Below are positions 8,638 through 15,858 of a DNA stretch of 29,650 nucleotides, piece after piece. A program made the translations under genes and the position numbers. The first letter of the stretch is position 1; each line of letters begins with the position of its first letter. The notes beneath the pieces are model-generated. The model worked only from the letters and a program-made list of their open reading frames with translations. It made no database searches and was not told the origin of the DNA. Source of the DNA: JBEVEP01 sp040512755 (GTDB taxonomy: Bacteria; Pseudomonadota; Alphaproteobacteria; Rhizobiales; Rhizobiaceae); contig JBEVEP010000064.1 in NCBI GenBank assembly GCA_040512755.1, forward strand, positions 1 to 29,650, given 5' to 3'.

Positions 8638-9312
8638 CTAGCTTGCCTTCAACATGTAACCGGCGCCCCGGATCGTGTGCAGAACCGGGCTTTCGAAGCC
8701 CTTCTCGATCTTGCCGCGCAGCCGCGAGACGTGAACATCGATGACGTTGGTCTGTGGGTCGAAATGGTAGTCCCACACATTTTCGAGCAGCATGGTTCGG
8801 GTCACCACCTGCCCGGCATGACGCATGAGATATTCGAGAAGCCGGAATTCGCGCGGCTGCAGTGTGATTTCCTTGCCGGCGCGGCGAACCGAGTGCGACA
8901 GACGGTCGAGTTCCAGATCGCCGGTCCGGTACACCGTCTCCTGCTCTTTCATCCCGGCACGCCGGTTCAGCACTTCTATCCGCGCTAGCAGTTCGGAGAA
9001 TGCGAACGGTTTGGTGAGATAGTCGTCGCCGCCCGCGCGCAAGCCGGTCACGCGGTCATCCACCTCGCCAAGCGCGGAAAGGATCAGAACCGGCGTGTTG
9101 TTTCCCCGCGACCGCAAGCCTGCGATGACCGACAGTCCGTCGCGGCGCGGCAACATCCTGTCAACGATCAGTATGTCGTATTCATTGGAATCGGCGATGG
9201 CAAAGCCGGTTTCACCATCAGAGGCCATGTGCGCGGTATGCCCCGCCTCGGACAGGGCCTTCTGCAGATATTCCGCTGCTTCGCGGTCGTCTTCGATCAA
9301 CAGAATCTTCAT
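8638..9312 (-). CDS. OmpR/PhoB-family response regulator
   Basis: This protein has 224 residues. The start at 9312 begins 'MKILLIEDDREAAEYL', which matches the usual N terminus of the family; an in-frame extension to 9429 would cover the hairpin region and is rejected. The receiver domain (1-120) has the acidic pair Asp8/Asp9, phospho-acceptor Asp51 in 'DILIVDRMLP' and the conserved Lys in 'DDYLTKPF'. The C-terminal winged helix ends with 'VLHTIRGAGYML', and its recognition-helix region 'NVIDVHVSRLRGKIE' is typical of the OmpR class. It should bind DNA as a dimer after phosphorylation by the kinase encoded three bases downstream. degP lies directly upstream on the same strand, and the intervening 177 bases hold two large hairpins, so regulator expression is probably at least partly separate from degP. 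Control of degP by this pair is an inference from position only. Confidence 0.94.
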   Translation of the reverse strand: MKILLIEDDREAAEYLQKALSEAGHTAHMASDGETGFAIADSNEYDILIVDRMLPRRDGLSVIAGLRSRGNNTPVLILSALGEVDDRVTGLRAGGDDYLTKPFAFSELLARIEVLNRRAGMKEQETVYRTGDLELDRLSHSVRRAGKEITLQPREFRLLEYLMRHAGQVVTRTMLLENVWDYHFDPQTNVIDVHVSRLRGKIEKGFESPVLHTIRGAGYMLKAS

Positions 9313-9375
9313 GGCAGCCTTATACGCGAAATCGGCAGCTTTTGTTGACCCGTCGACACTATGTTCAACGGGCGA

Positions 9376-9404
9376 CGGCAGCAGGCGATAGGCGCCTGCT
9401 GCCG
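9376..9404 (-). other. Perfect 12-bp hairpin upstream of the response regulator gene
   Basis: CGGCAGCAGGCG (9376-9387) is the exact reverse complement of 9393-9404, with a five-base loop. It lies 64 bases upstream of the regulator start and 86 bases after the degP stop. No T-run follows on the minus strand, so it is not a classical intrinsic terminator. It could be a 5'-leader structure, an operator or an RNA-stabilising element. Confidence 0.6.
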
Positions 9405-9427
9405 CTGGAACCGTACGAGTACAATAC

Positions 9428-9490
9428 ATCGGCTCCCGCCCTCTCCGGGCTTCCGTCTGGCTAACGAACGGAAGCCCGAGAGAAGCCGAT
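9428..9490 (-). terminator. Large stem-loop at the 3' end of degP
   Basis: Three nested arms pair across this stretch: 9428-9434 with 9484-9490 (ATCGGCT/AGCCGAT), 9441-9445 with 9478-9482 (CTCTC/GAGAG), and 9447-9456 with 9468-9477 (GGGCTTCCGT/ACGGAAGCCC, perfect 10 bp). That gives some 22 pairs with an 11-base apical loop. The outer arm reaches the last base of the degP stop codon. There is no T-run after it on the minus strand, so it may end or stabilise the degP transcript without being a textbook terminator. Confidence 0.55.
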
Positions 9491-11025
9491 CAGCCCTTGG
9501 CAACCGGCAGCGCGACGAAGCGGCTGGCGTCTTCGCGGGTGACCTGGACCAGGACGCCCTTGCGGCCTGCCTTCGCAGCTTCATCCATCGCCGCGGTAAC
9601 GTCAGCGGCGCTGCTGACTTGCTTCGAATTCACGCTGACGATGACGTCACCGGCCTGGATGCCACGATCTGCGGCGTCGCCGTCCGGGTCGACATCGGTC
9701 ACGACAATGCCCTTGCCGTCATCGGCAGGGGAAACCGTCATGCCCAGGTTCTCCAGCGTGTCCGTGGACTTCTCGCTGTCCGGCTTCGCGGCCGAGGCTT
9801 GCTTGTCAGCCGTCGGCAGCTGGGCAAGGTCGACCTTGATCACTTCGGACTTGCCGTCGCGCAGGACCGTGATGTCCACAGCCTTGCCCGGAGCCATGCC
9901 GCCGATCACGCGAGAGAGTTCCTTCGGCGAAGCGACTTCCTTGCCGTCAACCGCGGTGATGATGTCGCCAGCGAGGATACCAGCCTTCTTGGCGGGGCCA
10001 TCGGCCTGGGCCTCGGACACGAGCGCGCCCTTGGTACCGGTGATGCCGAGCGACTCGGCGATTTCCGAGCTCACCGGCTGGATCTGGACACCGAGGAAGC
10101 CTCGCTGAATGCTGCCGTCCTTCATCAGTTCACCCACGACTTGCTTCGCCGTGGAGGCAGGAATTGCGAAGGCGATGCCGACATTGCCGCCGGACGGCGA
10201 GAAGATCGCCGTGTTGACGCCGACCACTTCGCCGTTGAGATTGAACGCCGGGCCGCCAGAATTGCCGCGGTTAACCGCTGCGTCGATCTGGATGAAATCG
10301 TCATAGGGGCCGGCGCCGATATCGCGGCCGCGGGCTGAGACGATGCCGGCAGTCACTGTGCCGCCGAGGCCGAACGGATTGCCGACCGCGACAACCCAAT
10401 CGCCAACGCGAACCTTGCTGTCGTCCGCGAAGTCGACATAGGTGAACTTGCGGCTGTCATCGACCTTGAGCACCGCGAGATCGGTGCGCGGATCGGTGCC
10501 GATCATCTTGGCGTCGAGCTCGGCGCCGTCATCCATGACGACAGTAAATTCTGCTCCGCCTTCAACCACGTGGTTGTTGGTGACCAGATAGCCATCCTCG
10601 GTGATGAAGAAGCCAGAGCCCTGCGACACCGGGCGCGGCTTGTTCTCGCGGTTGCCGAAACGGTGGTCGCGGTCGCCGCGGAATTCGCGATCACCCCGGA
10701 ACTCACGGAAGAAACGCTTCAGAGGATGGTCGTCGGGAAGATCGTCAAAGCCCTGCTGGGGGCCGGAGAAAAACTGCTCGCCATCGTCCGAGGCGGGCTC
10801 GATCTTTGCCTTCACCCGCACGCTGACAACGGCGGGCGAGACGTGTTGGACAACGTCAGCGAAACCCGTGGCCTGCGGGCCTTCAACACGGACGGCTTCG
10901 GCAAATACCGGTGCCGTACCCGACGCTACCGCGCCAAAGCCGATCGCGCCAGCGATCGCAATCGAAGCCGCTGCGGCCAACAGGCTCTTGCGGGCCTTCA
11001 AAGAAGATATTGGGGAGGTAGACAT
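9490..11025 (-). CDS. degP: Periplasmic serine protease/chaperone DegP (HtrA)
   Basis: This is a 511-residue protein. The start at 11025 gives a good signal peptide (basic 'KARKS', then an Ala/Gly/Ile-rich core ending near 'VFAEA', about residue 43); the frame extends upstream to 11091, but without a better start. The trypsin-like domain carries the catalytic triad His152 ('TNNHVVEGG'), Asp182 ('RTDLAVLKV') and Ser256 ('NRGNSGGPA'). Two PDZ domains follow, at about 295-390 and 425-505. DegP degrades or refolds misfolded envelope proteins and is normally induced by envelope stress. The loop before the protease core contains a short tandem repeat, REFRGD-REFRGD-RD (about 107-120), in a charged Gly/Arg-rich linker corresponding to the variable LA-loop region. 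It lies between cycL and a two-component pair, as in other rhizobia. Confidence 0.95.
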   Translation of the reverse strand: MSTSPISSLKARKSLLAAAASIAIAGAIGFGAVASGTAPVFAEAVRVEGPQATGFADVVQHVSPAVVSVRVKAKIEPASDDGEQFFSGPQQGFDDLPDDHPLKRFFREFRGDREFRGDRDHRFGNRENKPRPVSQGSGFFITEDGYLVTNNHVVEGGAEFTVVMDDGAELDAKMIGTDPRTDLAVLKVDDSRKFTYVDFADDSKVRVGDWVVAVGNPFGLGGTVTAGIVSARGRDIGAGPYDDFIQIDAAVNRGNSGGPAFNLNGEVVGVNTAIFSPSGGNVGIAFAIPASTAKQVVGELMKDGSIQRGFLGVQIQPVSSEIAESLGITGTKGALVSEAQADGPAKKAGILAGDIITAVDGKEVASPKELSRVIGGMAPGKAVDITVLRDGKSEVIKVDLAQLPTADKQASAAKPDSEKSTDTLENLGMTVSPADDGKGIVVTDVDPDGDAADRGIQAGDVIVSVNSKQVSSAADVTAAMDEAAKAGRKGVLVQVTREDASRFVALPVAKG

Positions 11026-11060
11026 TTCTCTTGTGTCCTCTTCAGAGCAAGGAATCCATG

Positions 11061-11081
11061 GGATGCATTCGAATCGCATCC
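11061..11081 (-). promoter_or_regulatory. Inverted repeat in the degP leader
   Basis: GGATGC at 11061-11066 and GCATCC at 11076-11081 form an inverted repeat around an ATTC/GAAT core, with a single unpaired base. It lies 36-56 bases upstream of the degP start, so it is either in the 5' leader or at the promoter. It could be an operator half-site pair or a small hairpin; no regulator is identified. Confidence 0.4.
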
Positions 11082-11106
11082 TCCGGCACAAGAGATAGTC
11101 AGCACC

Positions 11107-11148
11107 ACATTACGGCTCCATTTCCGCCGAATGAAATTTTCGTAATGT
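11107..11148. promoter_or_regulatory. Spaced inverted repeat between cycL and degP
   Basis: ACATTACG (11107-11114) and CGTAATGT (11141-11148) are exact reverse complements separated by 26 relatively AT-rich bases. They sit in the 152-base gap between the cycL stop and the degP start. The arrangement could be a protein binding site that controls degP. The large loop makes a terminator for cycL less likely. Confidence 0.35.
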
Positions 11149-11177
11149 TTCTCGTTTGGAAGCTTCAGAAGGCGGGC

Positions 11178-11645
11178 CTACTCCGGGCCTTCGAGGATAT
11201 TCTTCAAGGCCTCGTCTTCCTCTGCGCTGAGCTCCGTTGTTTGGGATTTCCGGCGGCCACGCCCGGCGAGGTAAACAAATATCCCCCCACCGACCAGAAG
11301 CACCACCGGCGTTGCCCACAGCAATGCGTTGCGCACGTTCACCCGCGGTCTCAGGAGAACGAACTCGCCATAGCGTGAGACGACATAGTCAATGACCTGC
11401 TCGTTGCTATCCCCCGCCTTCAGGCGCTCCCGCACAAGGATTCGAAGATCGCGCGCGAGTTCCGCATCCGAATCGTCGATCGATTGATTCTGGCATACGA
11501 GGCAACGCAACCCGGCCGAGATCAGGCGCGCGCGCTCTTCAAGGGCCGGATCGGCAAGCATTTCGTCCGGCTGCACGGCATGGGCAGCGCCGCCGCCGGA
11601 CGCGACAATCAGCGCAGCCCAGACAAAAAGCTCTTTCCTGTTCAC
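11178..11645 (-). CDS. cycL: Cytochrome c maturation protein CycL (CcmH), apocytochrome thiol oxidoreductase
   Basis: This is a 155-residue protein starting with GTG at 11645, which overlaps the cycK stop as GTGA. It has a signal peptide or N-terminal membrane segment (about 5-22), then the diagnostic CcmH motif 'LRCLVCQNQSI' with the redox pair Cys48/Cys51. A helical bundle follows ('DLRILVRERL...QVIDYVVSRYGEFVLLRP'), then one membrane segment at about 104-126 and a short charged tail. CcmH keeps the CXXCH cysteines of apocytochrome c reduced and hands them to the CcmF/CcmI haem ligation complex on the periplasmic side of the inner membrane. It is the last gene of the cycHJKL operon. An upstream in-frame extension overlapping cycK is not supported. 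Confidence 0.95.
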   Translation of the reverse strand: MNRKELFVWAALIVASGGGAAHAVQPDEMLADPALEERARLISAGLRCLVCQNQSIDDSDAELARDLRILVRERLKAGDSNEQVIDYVVSRYGEFVLLRPRVNVRNALLWATPVVLLVGGGIFVYLAGRGRRKSQTTELSAEEDEALKNILEGPE

Positions 11646-13633
11646 AGCAGGCTCGGCCTCGGTTCGACGGGTGGCGTTTGCGGACGTTTGGCAGGAGCCC
11701 CGATCCGCAATCTGCGGTCTGTCAGCGAGATCGCGCCGGCTGCCATCATGACCAGTCCGCCGATCCAGATCAGCGTGACCAAAGGCTTCCACCAGACCCT
11801 TACTACGATGCCACCATCCTGGGTCCCATCGCCCAGCGAGACGTAAAGCTGGCTAAGGCCAAGCGTCCTGATCCCGGCTTCCGTCGTCGGCATCTGGCGG
11901 ACCGGGTAGAACCGTTTGGCTGAAACGATATCTCCCAGAGCCTCTCCCTTGTCCGTCGCAAGGACGAAGGTTGCACGATCCTCGGTATAATTCGGCCCCT
12001 TGTAGGGATGGATGCCCTCAAACCGCAGCGTATACCCGGATATGTCCAGAGTCTCGCCCGGCCGCATGGTGACGATCTTTTCGGTCTGGAGGGATACCAC
12101 ACCGACAATGCCAAGCACGGTCAGTCCGAGGCCGAGATGCGCGAGCGCAGTCCCGAATGCCGAGCGCGGAAGTCCTGAGAGCCTGCCCAGTGCGACAGCC
12201 AGCTTCACTTTGGGAACGCCGGATCTCGCGGCGATATCGGTCAGCGCGCCGAGTATGAGCCAGAAGGCAACGCCTGAGCCAAGGGCTGCAAACACCGAAG
12301 CACCGTCCACGAAAAGAAACACAATCAGAACCGCCAGCAAGGCGCCGCCGAACGCAGCCGCCAACCGCTGAGCCGCCGCAAAAAGGTCGCCACGCTTCCA
12401 TGCGAGCATCGGGCCGAACGGAACGGCCAGGAGAAGCGGAACCATCAACAGCCCGAATGTCAGATTAAAGAACGGCGCGCCGACCGAAATCTTGTCCCCT
12501 GCGACTGCTTCGACCAGGAGCGGGTAAAGCGTGCCGACCAGGACCGTCGCGGTCGCGGTTGTCAGAAACAGGTTGTTCAGAACCAACGCACCCTCTCGCG
12601 ATATCGGATGGAACAGACCGCCGGCAGACAGAGAAGGCGCCCGAAACGCGAACAAGGCCAGCGAGCCGCCGATAAAGACAGTAAGAATGGCCAGAATGAA
12701 GATGCCGCGGCCAGGATCAGTCGCGAAAGCGTGGACGGAAGTCAGCACTCCCGAACGCACCAGGAATGTACCGAGAAGCGACAGCGAGAAGGTCAGGATT
12801 GCCAGCAGGATCGTCCAGATCTTCAAAGCGGAGCGCTTTTCCATGACCAGTGCGGAATGGAGCAGCGCCGTGCCGGCGAGCCAGGGCATGAACGACGCGT
12901 TCTCGACCGGATCCCAAAACCAGAAACCGCCCCAGCCAAGCTCGTAATACGCCCAGTAGGAGCCCATTGCGATGCCGCCGGTCAGAAACATCCACGCAGC
13001 GAGTGTCCATGGACGGACCCAGCGCGCCCACGCCGCATCGACACGGCCATCGATGAGTGCGGCAACCGCAAACGAAAAGCAGACCGAGAACCCGACATAG
13101 CCGAGGTAGAGCATCGGCGGGTGTACTGCGAGGCCTATGTCTTGCAGCACCGGATTGAGGTCGCGCCCCTCGAACGGCGCAGGAATCAGCCTGGCAAACG
13201 GGTTCGAGGTAACGAGAATGAACAGCATGAACGCCGCGCCAATCCAGCCCTGCACGGCAAGCACGTTGGCGCGCAGGGAGGCAGGCAGGTTGGCCCCGAA
13301 CACGGCCACCAGCGCGCCGAAGAATGTGAGGATCAGCACCCAGAGCAGCATCGAACCTTCGTGATTGCCCCAGGTGCCGGTGAGCTTGAACAGCGTCGGC
13401 TTGAGGGAGTGGGAGTTTTCCCAGACGTTGGCGACCGAGAAATCGGATTGGAGATACGCCATCGTGAGCGCGCCGAAGGACAGCGCGATGAGAGCGAAGC
13501 CCATCATGGCGGCAGGCGCGCCTACCGCCATCATTCGCTCATCGCCCTTGCGTGCGCCGATCAGCGGCAAGGTCGACTGCACGAGTGCAAGCGCGAAGGC
13601 CAGCACGAGCGCGAAATGACCGGTTTCGACCAT
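11642..13633 (-). CDS. cycK: Cytochrome c haem lyase subunit CycK (CcmF)
   Basis: This is a 663-residue polytopic membrane protein. The start at 13633 overlaps the cycJ stop as TAATG and has GGAG upstream; it gives the typical N terminus 'MVETGHFALVLAFALALVQ'. The tryptophan-rich WWD haem-handling motif 'GWGGFWFWDPVENASFMPWL' is at about residues 232-252. Many hydrophobic helices follow, and a periplasmic domain towards the C terminus includes 'YTLRFEGIHPYKGPNY' and 'VRVWWKPLVTLIWIGG'. CcmF receives haem from holo-CcmE and, with CcmH and CcmI, forms the thioether bonds to apocytochrome c. The length is normal for the family, and the frame is intact. Confidence 0.97.
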   Translation of the reverse strand: MVETGHFALVLAFALALVQSTLPLIGARKGDERMMAVGAPAAMMGFALIALSFGALTMAYLQSDFSVANVWENSHSLKPTLFKLTGTWGNHEGSMLLWVLILTFFGALVAVFGANLPASLRANVLAVQGWIGAAFMLFILVTSNPFARLIPAPFEGRDLNPVLQDIGLAVHPPMLYLGYVGFSVCFSFAVAALIDGRVDAAWARWVRPWTLAAWMFLTGGIAMGSYWAYYELGWGGFWFWDPVENASFMPWLAGTALLHSALVMEKRSALKIWTILLAILTFSLSLLGTFLVRSGVLTSVHAFATDPGRGIFILAILTVFIGGSLALFAFRAPSLSAGGLFHPISREGALVLNNLFLTTATATVLVGTLYPLLVEAVAGDKISVGAPFFNLTFGLLMVPLLLAVPFGPMLAWKRGDLFAAAQRLAAAFGGALLAVLIVFLFVDGASVFAALGSGVAFWLILGALTDIAARSGVPKVKLAVALGRLSGLPRSAFGTALAHLGLGLTVLGIVGVVSLQTEKIVTMRPGETLDISGYTLRFEGIHPYKGPNYTEDRATFVLATDKGEALGDIVSAKRFYPVRQMPTTEAGIRTLGLSQLYVSLGDGTQDGGIVVRVWWKPLVTLIWIGGLVMMAAGAISLTDRRLRIGAPAKRPQTPPVEPRPSLL

Positions 13634-14070
13634 TACCTGCTCTCCTGCCACACGCCCTTGGCCTTCAGGCTGTCGGCCACTTCCTTCGGCATATAGGTTT
13701 CGTCGTGCTTGGCCAGAACGCTGTCTGCGATGAAAACACCATCCGGCTGGAAGACGCCTTCGGTAATGACACCCTGCTCCTCCCGGAAGAGATCCGGCAG
13801 GATGCCGGTGTAGGCGACCTTCACGGATTTCTCATGATCGGTCACCGAAAATGTGATCTCCGTGCCTTGCCCCCGAATGATCGTCCCCTTCTCCACCAGG
13901 CCGCCGAGACGGATGCGTTCGCCGGGTGCAACTGTCGCCTGTTGCAGGTCAGCGGGCATGTAGAAGTAGGATGTCTTTTGCCCGAGGGCGTAAAAGACGA
14001 GCGCGGTCGCAAGCCCAAGAAAGCCGAGAGCGCCACCAATCACCGTCAGTCGCTTCTGTTTTCGGGTCAC
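13633..14070 (-). CDS. cycJ: Periplasmic haem chaperone CycJ (CcmE)
   Basis: This is a 145-residue protein with a GTG start at 14070, preceded by GGAG in the short five-base gap after cycH. The N terminus is basic ('TRKQKR') and followed by one membrane anchor (about 8-29), then the beta-barrel OB-fold domain. His122 in 'LAKHDETYMP' is the residue that binds haem covalently in CcmE, with the conserved Tyr126 beside it. The protein takes haem exported through CcmC and delivers it to CcmF. Longer in-frame starts overlapping cycH would add non-homologous residues and are rejected. The stop codon overlaps the cycK start. Confidence 0.96.
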   Translation of the reverse strand: MTRKQKRLTVIGGALGFLGLATALVFYALGQKTSYFYMPADLQQATVAPGERIRLGGLVEKGTIIRGQGTEITFSVTDHEKSVKVAYTGILPDLFREEQGVITEGVFQPDGVFIADSVLAKHDETYMPKEVADSLKAKGVWQESR

Positions 14071-14075
14071 CCGGC

Positions 14076-15218
14076 CTACTCCGTCCTTGGAAGCCCGAGC
14101 GAGACCGCGAATGCTTCCAGATCTTTGGCTTCGTCGCTTTCGGGCCCAAACGCCGCGACCCCGCGCTTGAGCGCATCCTGTGCTTCGGCGACCTTCCCGA
14201 GAACCTGATACGAACGCAACAAGCGCCGCCATCCTTCCGGATCGCGCGGGCTCGCGCGCAATTTTTCATCGAGTTGCGCCACCATGCCCTCGATCATCGC
14301 CGCCCGATCAGTGGGCGGCATTGCGGCGGCACTTTCGAGCTCGTCCTGCGTTGGAACTTTTGGCGCCTCCTCGTTTCCCGCCATCGCCATGCGGCGTTCC
14401 GCTTCCGCGATCGCCTCCTCGGTCGGAGTTCGCCACGGCGAATCCGCCGGGAGGATGGCAAGCATCCGTCTCCAGGCGCCGGCAGCATCGCTCAGCCTAC
14501 CCTCCTGAACCATGGCAGTTGCGAGATAGAAACGGGCTTTAGGATTGTTACCGTCCAGGCCAAGCGCACGTTCGAACGCCGCTTGCGCATCCGAAGACAC
14601 CATCCCGCCCGCGGCGGCCGCTATCGCCTCGCCAAGCCCACTCTCGCGCTCGGGAGTAGCCCCTTTGATGGTGATCGCGTTCCGGTATGCGGTGACAGCA
14701 TCACCGGCCCGGCCCAACCTGAGGTAGATTGGAGCCAGGACGTCCCAACCGCGGCCATCCTCGGGATTTGCGGCAAGATGGGCTTCAGCGCGCGCAACGA
14801 GTTCCTCAACGGTGCCTTCGGCCGGGTTCTGCGCCAGACGCTCCGCGAGCGGCTGCGAAGGCAACTCTGGAGAACCGAGACCAATATAAATGCCCCAGGC
14901 AATCAGCGGCACAGCCAGGACCGCGGCCGTGCCGACCGCGCGCCGCGCGCCCGATCCATTCAGTTCGCTCGCTGTTCGATCGGAGGACGGGCCAAGCAGC
15001 AGTATCCGGCGGCCAATCTCCGCGCGGGCCTGTCCTGCCTCGTTGCGATCGATCAAGCCCCGCGCCACGTCGCGGTCAAGTTCGTCCAGCTGATCCCGAT
15101 AGACTTCCAGGTTATGGCTTTCGCCGGGGTCGGCCTGACCGGCGTGGCGCACCAGCGGCAACAGCACCGCCAGGCAGGCAACAAGCGTCAGGAGCGCGGC
15201 AACGACCCAGAAAAACAT
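14076..15218 (-). CDS. cycH: Cytochrome c maturation assembly factor CycH (CcmI)
   Basis: This is a 380-residue protein. An N-terminal membrane segment (1-25) is followed by a cytoplasmic loop with 'YRDQLDELDRDVARGLIDRNEAGQARAEIGRRIL', a conserved CcmI feature. A second membrane segment lies at about 92-113, and then a periplasmic domain with TPR-like helical repeats that include 'VLAPIYLRLGRAGDAVTAYRNAI' and 'FYLATAMVQEGRLSDAAGAWRRML'. CcmI binds the C-terminal tail of apocytochrome c and presents it to CcmF/CcmH. It is the first gene of the operon, and the 91 bases upstream to the lipoprotein gene probably hold the operon promoter, though no clear -35/-10 pair was recognised. The ribosome binding site is weak (GAAG). 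Confidence 0.95.
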   Translation of the reverse strand: MFFWVVAALLTLVACLAVLLPLVRHAGQADPGESHNLEVYRDQLDELDRDVARGLIDRNEAGQARAEIGRRILLLGPSSDRTASELNGSGARRAVGTAAVLAVPLIAWGIYIGLGSPELPSQPLAERLAQNPAEGTVEELVARAEAHLAANPEDGRGWDVLAPIYLRLGRAGDAVTAYRNAITIKGATPERESGLGEAIAAAAGGMVSSDAQAAFERALGLDGNNPKARFYLATAMVQEGRLSDAAGAWRRMLAILPADSPWRTPTEEAIAEAERRMAMAGNEEAPKVPTQDELESAAAMPPTDRAAMIEGMVAQLDEKLRASPRDPEGWRRLLRSYQVLGKVAEAQDALKRGVAAFGPESDEAKDLEAFAVSLGLPRTE

Positions 15219-15309
15219 ATCACTTCATTAGCCACGGAGCATCACACTGCCAATATCGATAGCATGCGGCCAATTGACGGCGAACGGTCACGTCCCCGGT
15301 TGGGCGAAG

Positions 15310-15768
15310 TCACGTAAGCGGAGTCCAGCTCCCATCCGCGTTCCGGCAGGCGGTGCCGCGCGCCTTCTGTTGCCGGCCGTCGACAAACACGGTGTGGCCA
15401 TACTGCCTGCAGTCCTGTGAACCGACCCGGTAGGGCGATGCCGCAACCACCTCGCCATAGCGGCCGGAACGCCGGTCACCCCAGTTCACCTTCTGACCGC
15501 TTGGCGTGTATTCGAGCGCCCTGTATTCAGCCTCGAGCGCGACGCTCCGCTCCGCCCGGCTCAAATCCGCCCCAATGTCTCCGCCAACGAGGCCACCCTG
15601 CATTTCGTTCATGATGGCAGCGGTAACCTTAGTCGAATCGGCGTCGCTTCCGGTTACCGTGTTGACGACCGCGTCCGCCGCCGCGCCAAGCGTCGACTGC
15701 CCGCCGGTCTTCGTTGCGCATCCGGTCACTGCAAGCATACAAGCCAAAAAAGCCAGATGAATCTTCAT
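15310..15768 (-). CDS. Surface-antigen-type lipoprotein (RT0821/Lpp0805-like)
   Basis: This 152-residue protein has a clear lipoprotein signal: a hydrophobic stretch and lipobox 'LAVTGC', with the modified Cys at position 17. The mature part has a Gly/Ala-rich start, an acidic helix 'ADLSRAERSVALEAEYRALEYTPSGQKVNW' and a conserved C-terminal module with 'SQDCRQYGHTVFVDG' and 'GTACRNADGSW'. The two cysteines probably form a disulfide. This C-terminal pattern is that of the RT0821/Lpp0805 (17-kDa antigen-related) proteins anchored in the outer membrane. No enzymatic function is known. It stands alone between feuQ (90-base gap) and cycH (91-base gap), in the same direction as both. Confidence 0.8.
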   Translation of the reverse strand: MKIHLAFLACMLAVTGCATKTGGQSTLGAAADAVVNTVTGSDADSTKVTAAIMNEMQGGLVGGDIGADLSRAERSVALEAEYRALEYTPSGQKVNWGDRRSGRYGEVVAASPYRVGSQDCRQYGHTVFVDGRQQKARGTACRNADGSWTPLT

Positions 15769-15791
15769 TTTGTCACCGGATATTCATGTCT

Positions 15792-15811
15792 GCGCCGATT
15801 GGGAGCGGCGC
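15792..15811 (-). terminator. Small hairpin downstream of feuQ
   Basis: GCGCCG (15792-15797) pairs with CGGCGC (15806-15811) across an eight-base loop, 48 bases after the feuQ stop and 24 bases upstream of the lipoprotein start. No T-run follows, so a terminator role is tentative. Confidence 0.3.
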
Positions 15812-15858
15812 CCGCATAGGGACGATGTTTGGCCGAATTTTGGCTTCTGTCATGTCAG

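Noticed and set aside
9313..9429. Extended N terminus of the response regulator from 9429
   Set aside because: It would translate through the 12-pair hairpin, and the receiver domain begins exactly at the ATG 9312.
12608..13696. 362-codon open frame on the plus strand
   Set aside because: It is antisense to cycK (CcmF), which has the WWD haem motif and an intact frame. The translated product is of very low complexity.
13926..15317. 463-codon open frame on the plus strand
   Set aside because: It is antisense to cycH and cycJ, both firmly identified; no domain is recognisable in the antisense product.
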